DNA from: JAIEPW01 sp964406035
GTDB lineage: Bacteria > Acidobacteriota > Terriglobia > Bryobacterales > Bryobacteraceae
Assembly: GCA_964406035.1 (NCBI GenBank)
Contig: CAYOQB010000008.1
Coordinates: forward strand, 1 to 64,000
DNA length: 64,000 nucleotides
Direction: 5' to 3'
Shown piece by piece: positions 27,451 through 35,399 of this stretch. Position 1 is the first letter of the stretch. Every line of letters starts with the position of its first letter. The notes below the pieces were generated by a model that ran no database searches, was not told where the DNA came from, and saw only the letters and a list, made by a program, of their open reading frames with translations. The position numbers and the translations under genes are program-made.

Positions 27451-30069
27451 CTAACGCGTGGGTTCGCCGCCAACCCACACCGGCGAGGACCAGGCACGCG
27501 CGCCGTTCACCTGACTCACGCGCAGGTAGTAGTAGTCGCCCGGGCGCGGCGTGCCGCGATCCACGTACTCGAAGCTGCCATCCATGGGACCTCGCGGATT
27601 GACGAACTGCACGGAGATCTTGTCGGCATGCCGCTCCACCGGCAGATCGCGGGTCAGGAGGCCTTCGGTCATTTCGTTGAACGGGAACAGCACGGTCGCG
27701 GCGGGGATGGACGCGTTGGGCCGGATCTGCGGCGGGGACACGCTGTGCTCCTGGGCGGCGTCCAGGCGGATGACGATACGGGTGGAGGGCGTTACCTGAT
27801 CCAGATCCAGGATCAGCTTGTCGGCGGTGCCGCGGGTGCTGTGCGCGAATTGGATGCGGTTCGGATTCGCGGGATCCAGGCGGGCGAACTCCACCGCGCG
27901 GTTGTCGAACATGGCCTGGAATCCTTCGATTCGCGCGCCCTCCACTTCCAGCACGCCCTTCCACTCGCGATAGCCCCGCGGATTGTCGCGGATGAATGGC
28001 TCCGAGCTGGAATAGAAGGCGACATCCACACGCGAGCGGGGTTGCAGCTCCGTGCGGGCGAGGCGCTGCCCGTAGATGACATCGCCGTTCTTGACGATCT
28101 CCACCTGGTCCAGCGGCCCGGTGCCGGAAACCCGCGCCGCGATGCGGCGGTCCGGCGAATAGGCGATTCGCCGCCCCGCCTGCTGGTCATTCACGCGGAA
28201 ATCCATCAGGATGCGCTGCGCGTGGCTGGTGGCGTAAGTGGCGCGCTCGCGAAGGCCGTCGAAGATGCCATCCGCCGTCTTGGCGACGGCGCGGACCGCC
28301 ACCAGCGCGTTCATCTGCTGCAGGCTCCCGGTGGGCATGGTTCCGCTGTAGCCGGGACGCGTGCGGTGGTCGTCGGAAGCTCCCAGGAAGCCGATCTGGG
28401 CGCCGTTTTTCAGGTAATAGTTGCCGAACCACTCGAAGGTGCCGTGCATGGAGGCGATCTCCACCAGCGGCTGCAGGTCCGGATCGGAATAGCGCCAGTC
28501 GCCGGCCTGGTGCGCGTGCGGGATCACCAGGACGTTTTTCGAAATCTCTTTCTCGCGGAGACCCTGATACAGGCGGGACAGGGTGTAGGCCGTCTGGCTG
28601 GGCACGCGGGCACGGCCGGGATTACGGAAGAACACGTTGTGATGACCGCCCATCATGCGTTGCGAGGTCCACTCATAAGCCAGGAATGCGACGAAGCGGC
28701 CGGGCTCGGAAAAGCGGCGCACGGCCTGATCCATCGCGCGCCACTCGTTGTCGTCCATCCAGATGTCGTGCTCGCTCAAGCCGGCGAAGTCGAGCCAGGC
28801 ATCCTCCTTGGCCCAGCGGTAGAACCCGTCCACGGTGCCCATGCCTTCGCTGAAACCGCTGTGGGCGTGAGTCTCGCCCCAATACACGCGACGCGACGGA
28901 TTCGCTTCCACCCAGATCGGATTGCTGAGCGTCTCCAGCTTCCCATCCGCGGAGCGGACCTGGTAGCGGTACGTGCCGGGCTGGTCGATACGCAGATCAT
29001 TCACCACCACCAGGCCATCGCGGCCGGGCGGGATGGTCCGGACCGATGCTCCATTCAGCAGCAGCTCGTAAGCGGGCTGATCGCCGGTCGCCCGGTTCCA
29101 GCGGTCGTCTTCGCGCCGCACCGCGACGGAGAACGCCTCGCCGGGCGCGACGACCGAGGGCGCGATGGCGCGAACCGCCACGGCCTGATTGCCGAGAACC
29201 GTGAGGCCGGGCCAGACTGGCGTCAGCATGCGGCCGCCGGGCGTCAGGCTGACGTAGATCGGATACAGCAGCCGGTCATTGCTGAAGCTGGGCATTCGGA
29301 TGCCGCGCGATCCGCCGCGGCGGTCGCCGTAGGTCAGCGTGATGGTGTCGCCGGGACGCAGCGATTCGCCCTCCAGGCGGAACGCAGGGTTCGCCGCCTG
29401 GCCGCGAAATCCGCCGTGCATGCCGCCCCAGGGAACGGTAAGGGGCGTCAGCTTCGCGCCCGCGTTCGAGGCTCGCGCCGAGATGTAGTTGTCCGCTTCC
29501 GGGCTGGTGTTCTGCGGCGGTCCGCCATCGTTCATGAGCGTGCGCGTGGCCATGACGACGCTACCGGGCAGCATGGGTTGATCCCCGATAGTGACAACCT
29601 GCTCGAAAGTCTGGAAGCTGGAAGCCGCATACGGTCCCGGAGCGTTCACCCGAACTACGGGGATGCTTTTCGGCTTGTCGTCCTTCTGGCGGAACTCGGC
29701 GATCAGGCCGTCCACGTTGTCGATGAGCAGCTTCACGTTCACGGTGCCGGGAGGCGGCGTCTGCCGCGCGGCGGCGTCGCGCAGCGAGAACAGGGCGGCC
29801 AGTTCCTGGGTCGCATTCACCGGCACCGGACCGCCGGTAAGCGAGTATGCGTTCAGCCAGTCGAACAAAACGAGCCCGCGCCGCACCACGTTGTCCGGGG
29901 TGGTGGGCGAGGCCGCGGCCTCGCGCTTCAGCTCCTCCACCTGCTGTCGCAGCGCGGGATTGAGGTAGTCCGCGCGCGAGCTCTCCTGCGCGGTCAGCAT
30001 CCAGGCGGCCAGCAAGGCCACCACCAGGCCAAGCAGCGCCAGTGAAGAGACGATCTGTTTTCCAGGCAT
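27451..30069 (-). CDS. DUF3604 protein, membrane-anchored
   Basis: This 872-residue protein has one N-terminal hydrophobic segment (KQIVSSLALLGLVVALLAAW), then beta-rich domains, then a PHP-like DUF3604 domain beginning with VYWGETHAHSGFSEG near residue 395 and including LSEHDIWMDDNEW, VIPHAHQAGDWRYSD and GASDDHRTRPGYSG. These His/Asp clusters are likely metal ligands. The C-terminus holds YYYLRVSQVNGARAWSSPVW, shared with two other proteins here. I chose the ATG at 30069 because the membrane segment follows it directly; an in-frame start at 30105 is possible. The reaction of this family is not established. Confidence 0.8.
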   Translation of the reverse strand: MPGKQIVSSLALLGLVVALLAAWMLTAQESSRADYLNPALRQQVEELKREAAASPTTPDNVVRRGLVLFDWLNAYSLTGGPVPVNATQELAALFSLRDAAARQTPPPGTVNVKLLIDNVDGLIAEFRQKDDKPKSIPVVRVNAPGPYAASSFQTFEQVVTIGDQPMLPGSVVMATRTLMNDGGPPQNTSPEADNYISARASNAGAKLTPLTVPWGGMHGGFRGQAANPAFRLEGESLRPGDTITLTYGDRRGGSRGIRMPSFSNDRLLYPIYVSLTPGGRMLTPVWPGLTVLGNQAVAVRAIAPSVVAPGEAFSVAVRREDDRWNRATGDQPAYELLLNGASVRTIPPGRDGLVVVNDLRIDQPGTYRYQVRSADGKLETLSNPIWVEANPSRRVYWGETHAHSGFSEGMGTVDGFYRWAKEDAWLDFAGLSEHDIWMDDNEWRAMDQAVRRFSEPGRFVAFLAYEWTSQRMMGGHHNVFFRNPGRARVPSQTAYTLSRLYQGLREKEISKNVLVIPHAHQAGDWRYSDPDLQPLVEIASMHGTFEWFGNYYLKNGAQIGFLGASDDHRTRPGYSGTMPTGSLQQMNALVAVRAVAKTADGIFDGLRERATYATSHAQRILMDFRVNDQQAGRRIAYSPDRRIAARVSGTGPLDQVEIVKNGDVIYGQRLARTELQPRSRVDVAFYSSSEPFIRDNPRGYREWKGVLEVEGARIEGFQAMFDNRAVEFARLDPANPNRIQFAHSTRGTADKLILDLDQVTPSTRIVIRLDAAQEHSVSPPQIRPNASIPAATVLFPFNEMTEGLLTRDLPVERHADKISVQFVNPRGPMDGSFEYVDRGTPRPGDYYYLRVSQVNGARAWSSPVWVGGEPTR

Positions 30070-30162
30070 CCAAACGCTCCGTTGTAGCTGACGATTGTAT
30101 GCCATCCCCGGTCGCGCGGCGGCGCGGATCTGCTATACAATCCGAACTCGGACTGATACCTC

Positions 30163-30399
30163 ATGCTTACCCGTGTCAACGTCGATGTTTCCCGTATCAA
30201 AAGCAACCGTGAGACCGGCAGCCGCGACCCCGTGATCCGCGTGGTTCGCGACGGCCAGGAGATGTACACGCACCGGCTCGAGATTCTGGGTCCCAGCGCG
30301 GTGGTGTACGATCCCACGCGTCCTGGAACCACCTGCTGGATCGAAACCGAGGCGGAGATTGTGCTGGAGGAACGGCAGGCGGCAGCATCCGGTGTCTAG
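30163..30399 (+). CDS. Small conserved-looking protein of unknown function
   Basis: This 78-residue protein sits between two divergent DUF3604 genes. Codon third positions are G/C-rich as in neighbouring genes, which supports real coding. It reads as a mixed alpha/beta or all-beta domain (VIRVVRDGQEMYTHRLEI, then AVVYDP, then TCWIETEAEIVLEE) with no signal peptide or membrane segment. A TATACAAT sequence at 30134-30141 could be its -10 element. I do not recognise the family. Confidence 0.55.
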   Translation: MLTRVNVDVSRIKSNRETGSRDPVIRVVRDGQEMYTHRLEILGPSAVVYDPTRPGTTCWIETEAEIVLEERQAAASGV

Positions 30400-30426
30400 C
30401 ATCGCTTTACAATCCCGGCGGCTCCG

Positions 30427-30456
30427 TTGACCGCCCGTTCGCGGCTGTGATACGAA
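30427..30456 (+). promoter_or_regulatory. Candidate sigma-70 promoter for the second DUF3604 gene
   Basis: TTGACC (30427-30432) and TACGAA (30451-30456) are separated by 18 bases, and a TGA extended-type triplet precedes the -10. The predicted start would leave a leader of about 25 bases that includes the GGAGGA at 30481. The -10 match is only partial. Confidence 0.4.
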
Positions 30457-30489
30457 TAACGCGGCTCGCGATTTTCGCCGGGAGGATCC

Positions 30490-33057
30490 GTGATCAAGTC
30501 CAGCGCCCTTGCGCAGCGTGTGTTCATTGCCGGGCTGATGGCCTGCGCCGCCCTGTTCTGGCATCTGATACAGGTGAACGCGCAGCCGCCCAGCCTGCAG
30601 CAGCGGGTGGCGAAGCTGCGGGCCGAGTTCCAGTCCGTTCCGACGACGGAAGCTAACTACGGCGAGCGGCGGGCGACGCTCGAGGAATGGGGCGACGATC
30701 TGGCATCGCGGCGGCGCCTGTTCGTGACTTCGGACATCCGCTCCGCGTTCTACCGCTTCCCCACGGTGACGCCCCAATCCGCGGCGCTGGTGGACCGCTG
30801 GACCAAGTTCCTGGCCTTCTGCGAGGAGAACGCCGAGAAGACCGGCCAGCTTGCGCGAACCGACAACAACACGCTGGTGGCGGGCGCGTATTCCACCATG
30901 ACCTTCGAGTACACGGTGGGCGACATTGAACTACAGAAGAACGGCGGATTGCGGATCGGCCAGAAGTTCATTTCCAACCGCCCGCGCCTGCAGGCGAACA
31001 ATCCGGTGGGGGACTCCTATGTGACGTTCAAGGTCACCCGCGGTTCGGCGCGGGTGGAGCCGGGCGTCACGCTGTGGCAGAGCGTGTTCAGCAGCATCTT
31101 CGCTCCGGTGCCGATGCCGCTGATGAAGATCACGGACGGAACGCTTCGCAAGGGCGACAAGGTCCTGATCACGGTGGGCGACACTTCCGGGCTGGCTCGA
31201 GGCTACCGCCCCATGCCTCGCGACACCGACGAGTTTCAGTTCTACGTCGAGATCGACCCGGACGGCTCCGGCATTTTCCAGCAGGGTGCGATCACCGCGA
31301 CGCCCATTCTGGGCGACAACGCCGTGACGCTGAATGCCGTGGTTCCTTCGATTGTCGCCGTGAATGAACCCTTCGCGGTCCGCATCCGGGTGGAGGATCA
31401 ATACGGCAACCCGGCCCGGTTCGACGGTGGCGAGTTTCAGGTGCTGCTGAACGGCAAGTCGGTGGGCTCCGCGCCGATCGCCAAGGGCCAGTACGTGGGC
31501 AAGCTGGAAGGAGTCCGACTGCCCGCCGAGGGCGCATACCGCTTCACCGTGAGGAGCGGGGATGGCAGCTTCCGCGGCGTCAGCAATCCGGTGCTGGCCG
31601 AACGCAATCCAAAGCAGCGGGTCTATTGGGGCGAGCTGCATGGTCATTCCGGCTGGGAGGAAGGGACGGGCTCGGTTCCACGCTACTACGAGTTTGCCCG
31701 CGATGTCGCGTTTCTGGACTTCGCCTCGCTTACCGGCCACGATCTGTTCCTGGCCAAGCCGGGATGGGAGCAGATCCGGAGCGAGACCGCGAAGGCGAAC
31801 CGCGCGGGATCGTTTGTCGCCTTCATGGGCTACGAGTGGACCCAGACCTACGACAAAGGCGGCCACCACAACGTCTTCTTCAAGACCGACAAGGGCAAGT
31901 ACGTAGAGTATCGCGAGGCCCCGCGTCCCGACCTGCTGTACGCGCGACTGCGCCAGGTGGAAGATCCCGGCAACGTGCTGATCATTCCGCACGCGCATGA
32001 AGCCGGCGACTGGAATTACAGCGATCCGGAGATGCAGCGCCTGTCGGAGATCTACTCCGGGCACGGCAGCTTCGAGTATTTCGGCAACCGCTTCCTGAAG
32101 CGCGGGTTCCGCATGGGATTCATCGCCGCCAGCGACGATCACAGCGGGCATCCGGGTTACGCGCCGGCGCTGGTGTCCACGCGAGGCGGGCTGGCCGCGG
32201 TTTATTCCCCCACTCTCGATCGCGACGGTATTTGGGCGGGCATGAAGAACCGCGCCACCTACGCGAGCAGCGGCAAGCGTCCGGTGCTGCAGTTCTCGGC
32301 CGGCGGCAGGATCCCCGGCGAATCGGTTGACGCCGGGGCGGCGCCCACCTTCAACGCTCGCGTGCTGGCCACCGCGCCGATCGATCACATCGACGTGATC
32401 CATAACGGAGTTCCGGAGTACAGCAAGGACTTCCTGGCGCCCAAGCCGGGCGCGCCCTCCGGTGTGCAGATCATGCTGTTCTCGCCCACCGAAACGCCCG
32501 GCGATCAGGTACGCCCCCCGCTTGGCGAAGTAAGCTGGGGCGGCTGGATCGAAGTCGTGAACGGGCGCATCGGGTCCATTGAGCCGCTGGGCCTGGACGC
32601 GATCACGGATCAGTTTCACCTGGTGGACGATCGCCACATCTGGTTCTGGTCCCAGACCCGCGGCGACTTCGATGGCGTGATGCTGAAGCTGGCGTCCTCG
32701 CCGGCGGACACGAAGATCAACATACGGATCTCCACCCTGGATGCGGACGCGGGCGGCACGGGAACCGGACGCGGCATCAACTGGACCAGCGGCATCCCCA
32801 GCCGGGAGAAGAAGCACGAGGTCTCATTTACCTTGGGCGATCTGGCCAAGCAGCGGGGCAAGTTCGATTTGTCGCCGCGGGCGATCGTCTTCGCGCAGAA
32901 AGCGGCATTGGAATCGCCATTGGACGCGACGTTCACGTACAAGCCGGCGAAGGCGCCGGCGCAAGACGACTACTATTACCTGCGGCTGGTGCAGGTGGAC
33001 GGCGAAGCAGCGTGGAGCAGCCCGATCTGGATCGGGCAGGAGAAGCGGCAGCGCTAG
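30490..33057 (+). CDS. DUF3604 protein, membrane-anchored or secreted
   Basis: This 855-residue protein is a paralogue of the divergent gene at 27451. An N-terminal hydrophobic segment (residues 10-27) precedes beta-rich domains; the DUF3604 part starts at VYWGELHGHSGWEEGTG near residue 377, with SLTGHDLF, IPHAHEAGDWNYSD and AASDDHSGHPGYAP as likely metal-binding motifs. It ends with YYYLRLVQVDGEAAWSSPIW. The GTG start has GGAGGA 3-4 bases upstream, a strong ribosome site. Both paralogues probably act outside the cytoplasm; the substrate is unknown. Confidence 0.82.
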   Translation: MIKSSALAQRVFIAGLMACAALFWHLIQVNAQPPSLQQRVAKLRAEFQSVPTTEANYGERRATLEEWGDDLASRRRLFVTSDIRSAFYRFPTVTPQSAALVDRWTKFLAFCEENAEKTGQLARTDNNTLVAGAYSTMTFEYTVGDIELQKNGGLRIGQKFISNRPRLQANNPVGDSYVTFKVTRGSARVEPGVTLWQSVFSSIFAPVPMPLMKITDGTLRKGDKVLITVGDTSGLARGYRPMPRDTDEFQFYVEIDPDGSGIFQQGAITATPILGDNAVTLNAVVPSIVAVNEPFAVRIRVEDQYGNPARFDGGEFQVLLNGKSVGSAPIAKGQYVGKLEGVRLPAEGAYRFTVRSGDGSFRGVSNPVLAERNPKQRVYWGELHGHSGWEEGTGSVPRYYEFARDVAFLDFASLTGHDLFLAKPGWEQIRSETAKANRAGSFVAFMGYEWTQTYDKGGHHNVFFKTDKGKYVEYREAPRPDLLYARLRQVEDPGNVLIIPHAHEAGDWNYSDPEMQRLSEIYSGHGSFEYFGNRFLKRGFRMGFIAASDDHSGHPGYAPALVSTRGGLAAVYSPTLDRDGIWAGMKNRATYASSGKRPVLQFSAGGRIPGESVDAGAAPTFNARVLATAPIDHIDVIHNGVPEYSKDFLAPKPGAPSGVQIMLFSPTETPGDQVRPPLGEVSWGGWIEVVNGRIGSIEPLGLDAITDQFHLVDDRHIWFWSQTRGDFDGVMLKLASSPADTKINIRISTLDADAGGTGTGRGINWTSGIPSREKKHEVSFTLGDLAKQRGKFDLSPRAIVFAQKAALESPLDATFTYKPAKAPAQDDYYYLRLVQVDGEAAWSSPIWIGQEKRQR

Positions 33058-33058
33058 A

Positions 33059-33529
33059 TCACTGCACCGGAGTCCCGTACGGGACCAGAGTCTTGATGCG
33101 TTCCGCGCTCTCGATGCGCGCGATCTTCCATCCGGAGCGTGTCTTCTGGAGGAACATGGTTTGGGCTTCGTTGCGGTCCTCGAAGACGAACTCGACCCGG
33201 GCCTTGACCTCCTGATCGGATAGCATCTCGGGCTCGAGCACGGCGACGCCTTTGATTCCGGCTCCGGACTCGCGGATGGAGCGGGCGAAATCCGGCGATT
33301 CGGACCGCACCTTGCGGAGCGCCTGTTCCATGGATCCGGTGTATTGCGCGAGGTACGTTTCCACGTTGCCTTCGCGGGCGGCGTCGAGCATGGCGAAGAC
33401 GGTGTCCTGCGGCTTGGCGTCGGCGGGCCGGGTGAAATCGGCGAGGCCGCCTTTCTTCGCGATCACGATGCCCACGGTGACCGCCAGCACGGCAATGGTG
33501 ATGATCTGCGCCAGTCTCTGCCTGTTCAT
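33059..33529 (-). CDS. Membrane-anchored NTF2-like small protein
   Basis: This 156-residue protein starts with one membrane segment (AQIITIAVLAVTVGIVIA) and carries a small domain with TVFAMLDAAREGNVETYLAQYTG, VKARVEFVFEDRNEAQTMFLQK and GWKIARIE, a pattern of NTF2/DUF4878-like folds. It is the last gene of the ATPase-HflK operon and starts exactly next to the stop of the preceding gene. Its position suggests it works at the periplasmic face with the SPFH proteins, but there is no direct evidence. Confidence 0.65.
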   Translation of the reverse strand: MNRQRLAQIITIAVLAVTVGIVIAKKGGLADFTRPADAKPQDTVFAMLDAAREGNVETYLAQYTGSMEQALRKVRSESPDFARSIRESGAGIKGVAVLEPEMLSDQEVKARVEFVFEDRNEAQTMFLQKTRSGWKIARIESAERIKTLVPYGTPVQ

Positions 33530-34507
33530 TTACTTCTGGTTGGGCTCGCCCTTGCGGATGATGGTCAGGTCCAGGTTGCCGTTCTTGTCGACGATCAGCT
33601 TTTTCATTTTCGGCAGGATCTGTTCCATGGTTTCGACGTAGAGGCGATGCCCGTTCACCTGGGAGGCCTTGGCGTACTCGGCGGCCACCTGGGTGAAGCG
33701 GATGGCGTCGCCCTGCGCTTCGTTGATCTTGCGCTGCTTATAGGCCTGCGCCTGCTCGAGCATCTGCTGCGCCTGCCCGCGAGCCTTGGGGACGACGTCG
33801 TTGGCATACCCCTGCGCTTCATTGACGATGCGGGAGGAATCGGCGCGGGCGCTGGCGACGTCACGAAACGCGTCGGCGGCCTCGGGCGGCGGGGCGGCGC
33901 TTTCGATGTTCACGGTGGAGAGGATCACTCCCGCCCGATATTCGTTCAGCAGTTTCTGCGCGGCGGCCAGGACGTCGGCCTGGATGCTCTGCTTTTCGGT
34001 GGTGAGCACGGAATCGACGCTGCGCATCGCGATGCGCTGGGACAGGGCGGTTTCCACGGCGGCGCTCACGCTGCGCGACACGTCGGCGGCGCGGAACAGG
34101 TAGTCGGCGGGGATGCCGACGGAGAATTGCACCACCACGCGCATGCTGATGATGTTCTGGTCGCCGGTGAGGAACTGGGCCTTGAGCGGCTGGGATCGCC
34201 CGGTGACGGCGTCGCCCGGTTCGCCGCCGATCAGCAGGCGCTGCTGCTGCTGCACCTTCAGTTTCCAAACCTGATCCACGGGCCAGGGCAGCGCGAAGTG
34301 GATGCCGGGGGGCACGCGCGGTTCCACGACGGCTCCGAATCGGGTTACTACCGCCTGCTGATCGGTCCACACGAAGAACACGCCGGATAGCAGCCACAGC
34401 CCGAGGATGGCGGCGGCGATGCGGGCCTTGGGCGCGGGAATGCGTTCCCGCGGCTGCACGGCAGGGCCGTCGAAAATTCGCAAATCGCCGGTGTGCCTGA
34501 CGCTCAC
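33530..34507 (-). CDS. HflK-like SPFH/band 7 protein
   Basis: This 325-residue protein has one membrane helix (about residues 29-48) and an SPFH domain: AVVTRFGAVVEPRVPPGIHFALPWPVD is its start, FLTGDQNIISMRVVVQFSV its centre. A helical region with EAQGYANDVVPKARGQAQQM and QGDAIRFTQVAAEY follows, as in HflK. HflK and HflC form a cage around the FtsH protease in other bacteria. It starts with GTG one base after hflC and would be the third SPFH unit of the operon. No ftsH is present in the window. Confidence 0.82.
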   Translation of the reverse strand: MSVRHTGDLRIFDGPAVQPRERIPAPKARIAAAILGLWLLSGVFFVWTDQQAVVTRFGAVVEPRVPPGIHFALPWPVDQVWKLKVQQQQRLLIGGEPGDAVTGRSQPLKAQFLTGDQNIISMRVVVQFSVGIPADYLFRAADVSRSVSAAVETALSQRIAMRSVDSVLTTEKQSIQADVLAAAQKLLNEYRAGVILSTVNIESAAPPPEAADAFRDVASARADSSRIVNEAQGYANDVVPKARGQAQQMLEQAQAYKQRKINEAQGDAIRFTQVAAEYAKASQVNGHRLYVETMEQILPKMKKLIVDKNGNLDLTIIRKGEPNQK

Positions 34508-34508
34508 G

Positions 34509-35399
34509 CTAGCGGGCGCCTCCTTCGCCGCGCATCATTACCTTCAGCAGCTCCGAATCGGAACTGAGGATCGCCGTGGTCTTGTCGTCGAAGATCTTCT
34601 TGTAGGACTCCAGGGTGCGGAGCAGGTTGTAGAATCGCGGGTTGCGCGAGTACGCCTGGCTGTAGACGCGGGTGGCCTCCGCATCGCCCTCGCCTTTCAC
34701 TTTCTCGGCTTGCTTATAGGCCACCGACAGCATTTCTTCCTTCTGCCGGTCGGCGTCGGCGCGAATGCTGAGGGCCTGCTCCTCGCCCTCGGCGCGATAC
34801 TGCCGGGCGATGCGCTCGCGCTCGGCGCGCATGCGGGCGTACACGCTCTGCTTGTTCTGCTCCGGAAGATTCAGCCGCTTGATCCGCACGTCCACCACGG
34901 CGATCCCGTACTGCTGCAGCGCCGCCTTGCCGGTCACGCCGGTGAGTTGATCCAGCATCACCGCGGTCTTCATGGCAGGCAGGTTCGTGGACACGATGCT
35001 TTCCATGTCGTGATTGCCCAACGCCGCCGACAGGCCTGACCACACGATGTCATGCAGCCGCATCTCCGCGGACGCGGGATCGCCCACGGTCTCCACGAAG
35101 CGTTTCGGATCCTCGATTTTCCAGGCTACGTAACTCTCGATCACCAGGTTCTTCTTGTCCCGGGTGAGGAACTCGGAGGGCCGCGGGTTATAAATTCGCA
35201 GGCGGCGATCGAATCTCGTGGCCGTCTGGAATGGCCACTTCAGGTGCAACCCCGCGTCGGTGATGATGTACAGCGGCTGTCCGAACTCGGTCACCAGCAC
35301 GGACTCCGTCTCGCGCACGGTGAAGAAGGTCAGCCACAGCACGAGAAGCCCGGCGGCGACGCCGAGCGGGATCTTGTATTTCAAAATCAGGTCAATCAT
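34509..35399 (-). CDS. hflC: HflC, SPFH protein
   Basis: This 296-residue protein shows the HflC layout: one N-terminal helix (KIPLGVAAGLLVLWLTFFTV), SVLVTEFGQPLYIITDAGLH at the start of the SPFH domain, LTRDKKNLVIESYVAWKIED, and the helical RIARQYRAEGEEQALSIRAD and KGEGDAEATRVYSQAYSRN tail. It overlaps the ATPase-HflK fusion gene by 8 bases, so stoichiometric coupling is likely. Its expected partner HflK is present twice: fused to the ATPase and as the following gene. Confidence 0.9.
   Translation of the reverse strand: MIDLILKYKIPLGVAAGLLVLWLTFFTVRETESVLVTEFGQPLYIITDAGLHLKWPFQTATRFDRRLRIYNPRPSEFLTRDKKNLVIESYVAWKIEDPKRFVETVGDPASAEMRLHDIVWSGLSAALGNHDMESIVSTNLPAMKTAVMLDQLTGVTGKAALQQYGIAVVDVRIKRLNLPEQNKQSVYARMRAERERIARQYRAEGEEQALSIRADADRQKEEMLSVAYKQAEKVKGEGDAEATRVYSQAYSRNPRFYNLLRTLESYKKIFDDKTTAILSSDSELLKVMMRGEGGAR

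Noticed and set aside
27388..30045. Open frame of about 885 codons on the plus strand
   Set aside because: It is antisense to the DUF3604 gene with recognisable metal motifs, has no ribosome site and no recognisable domain.
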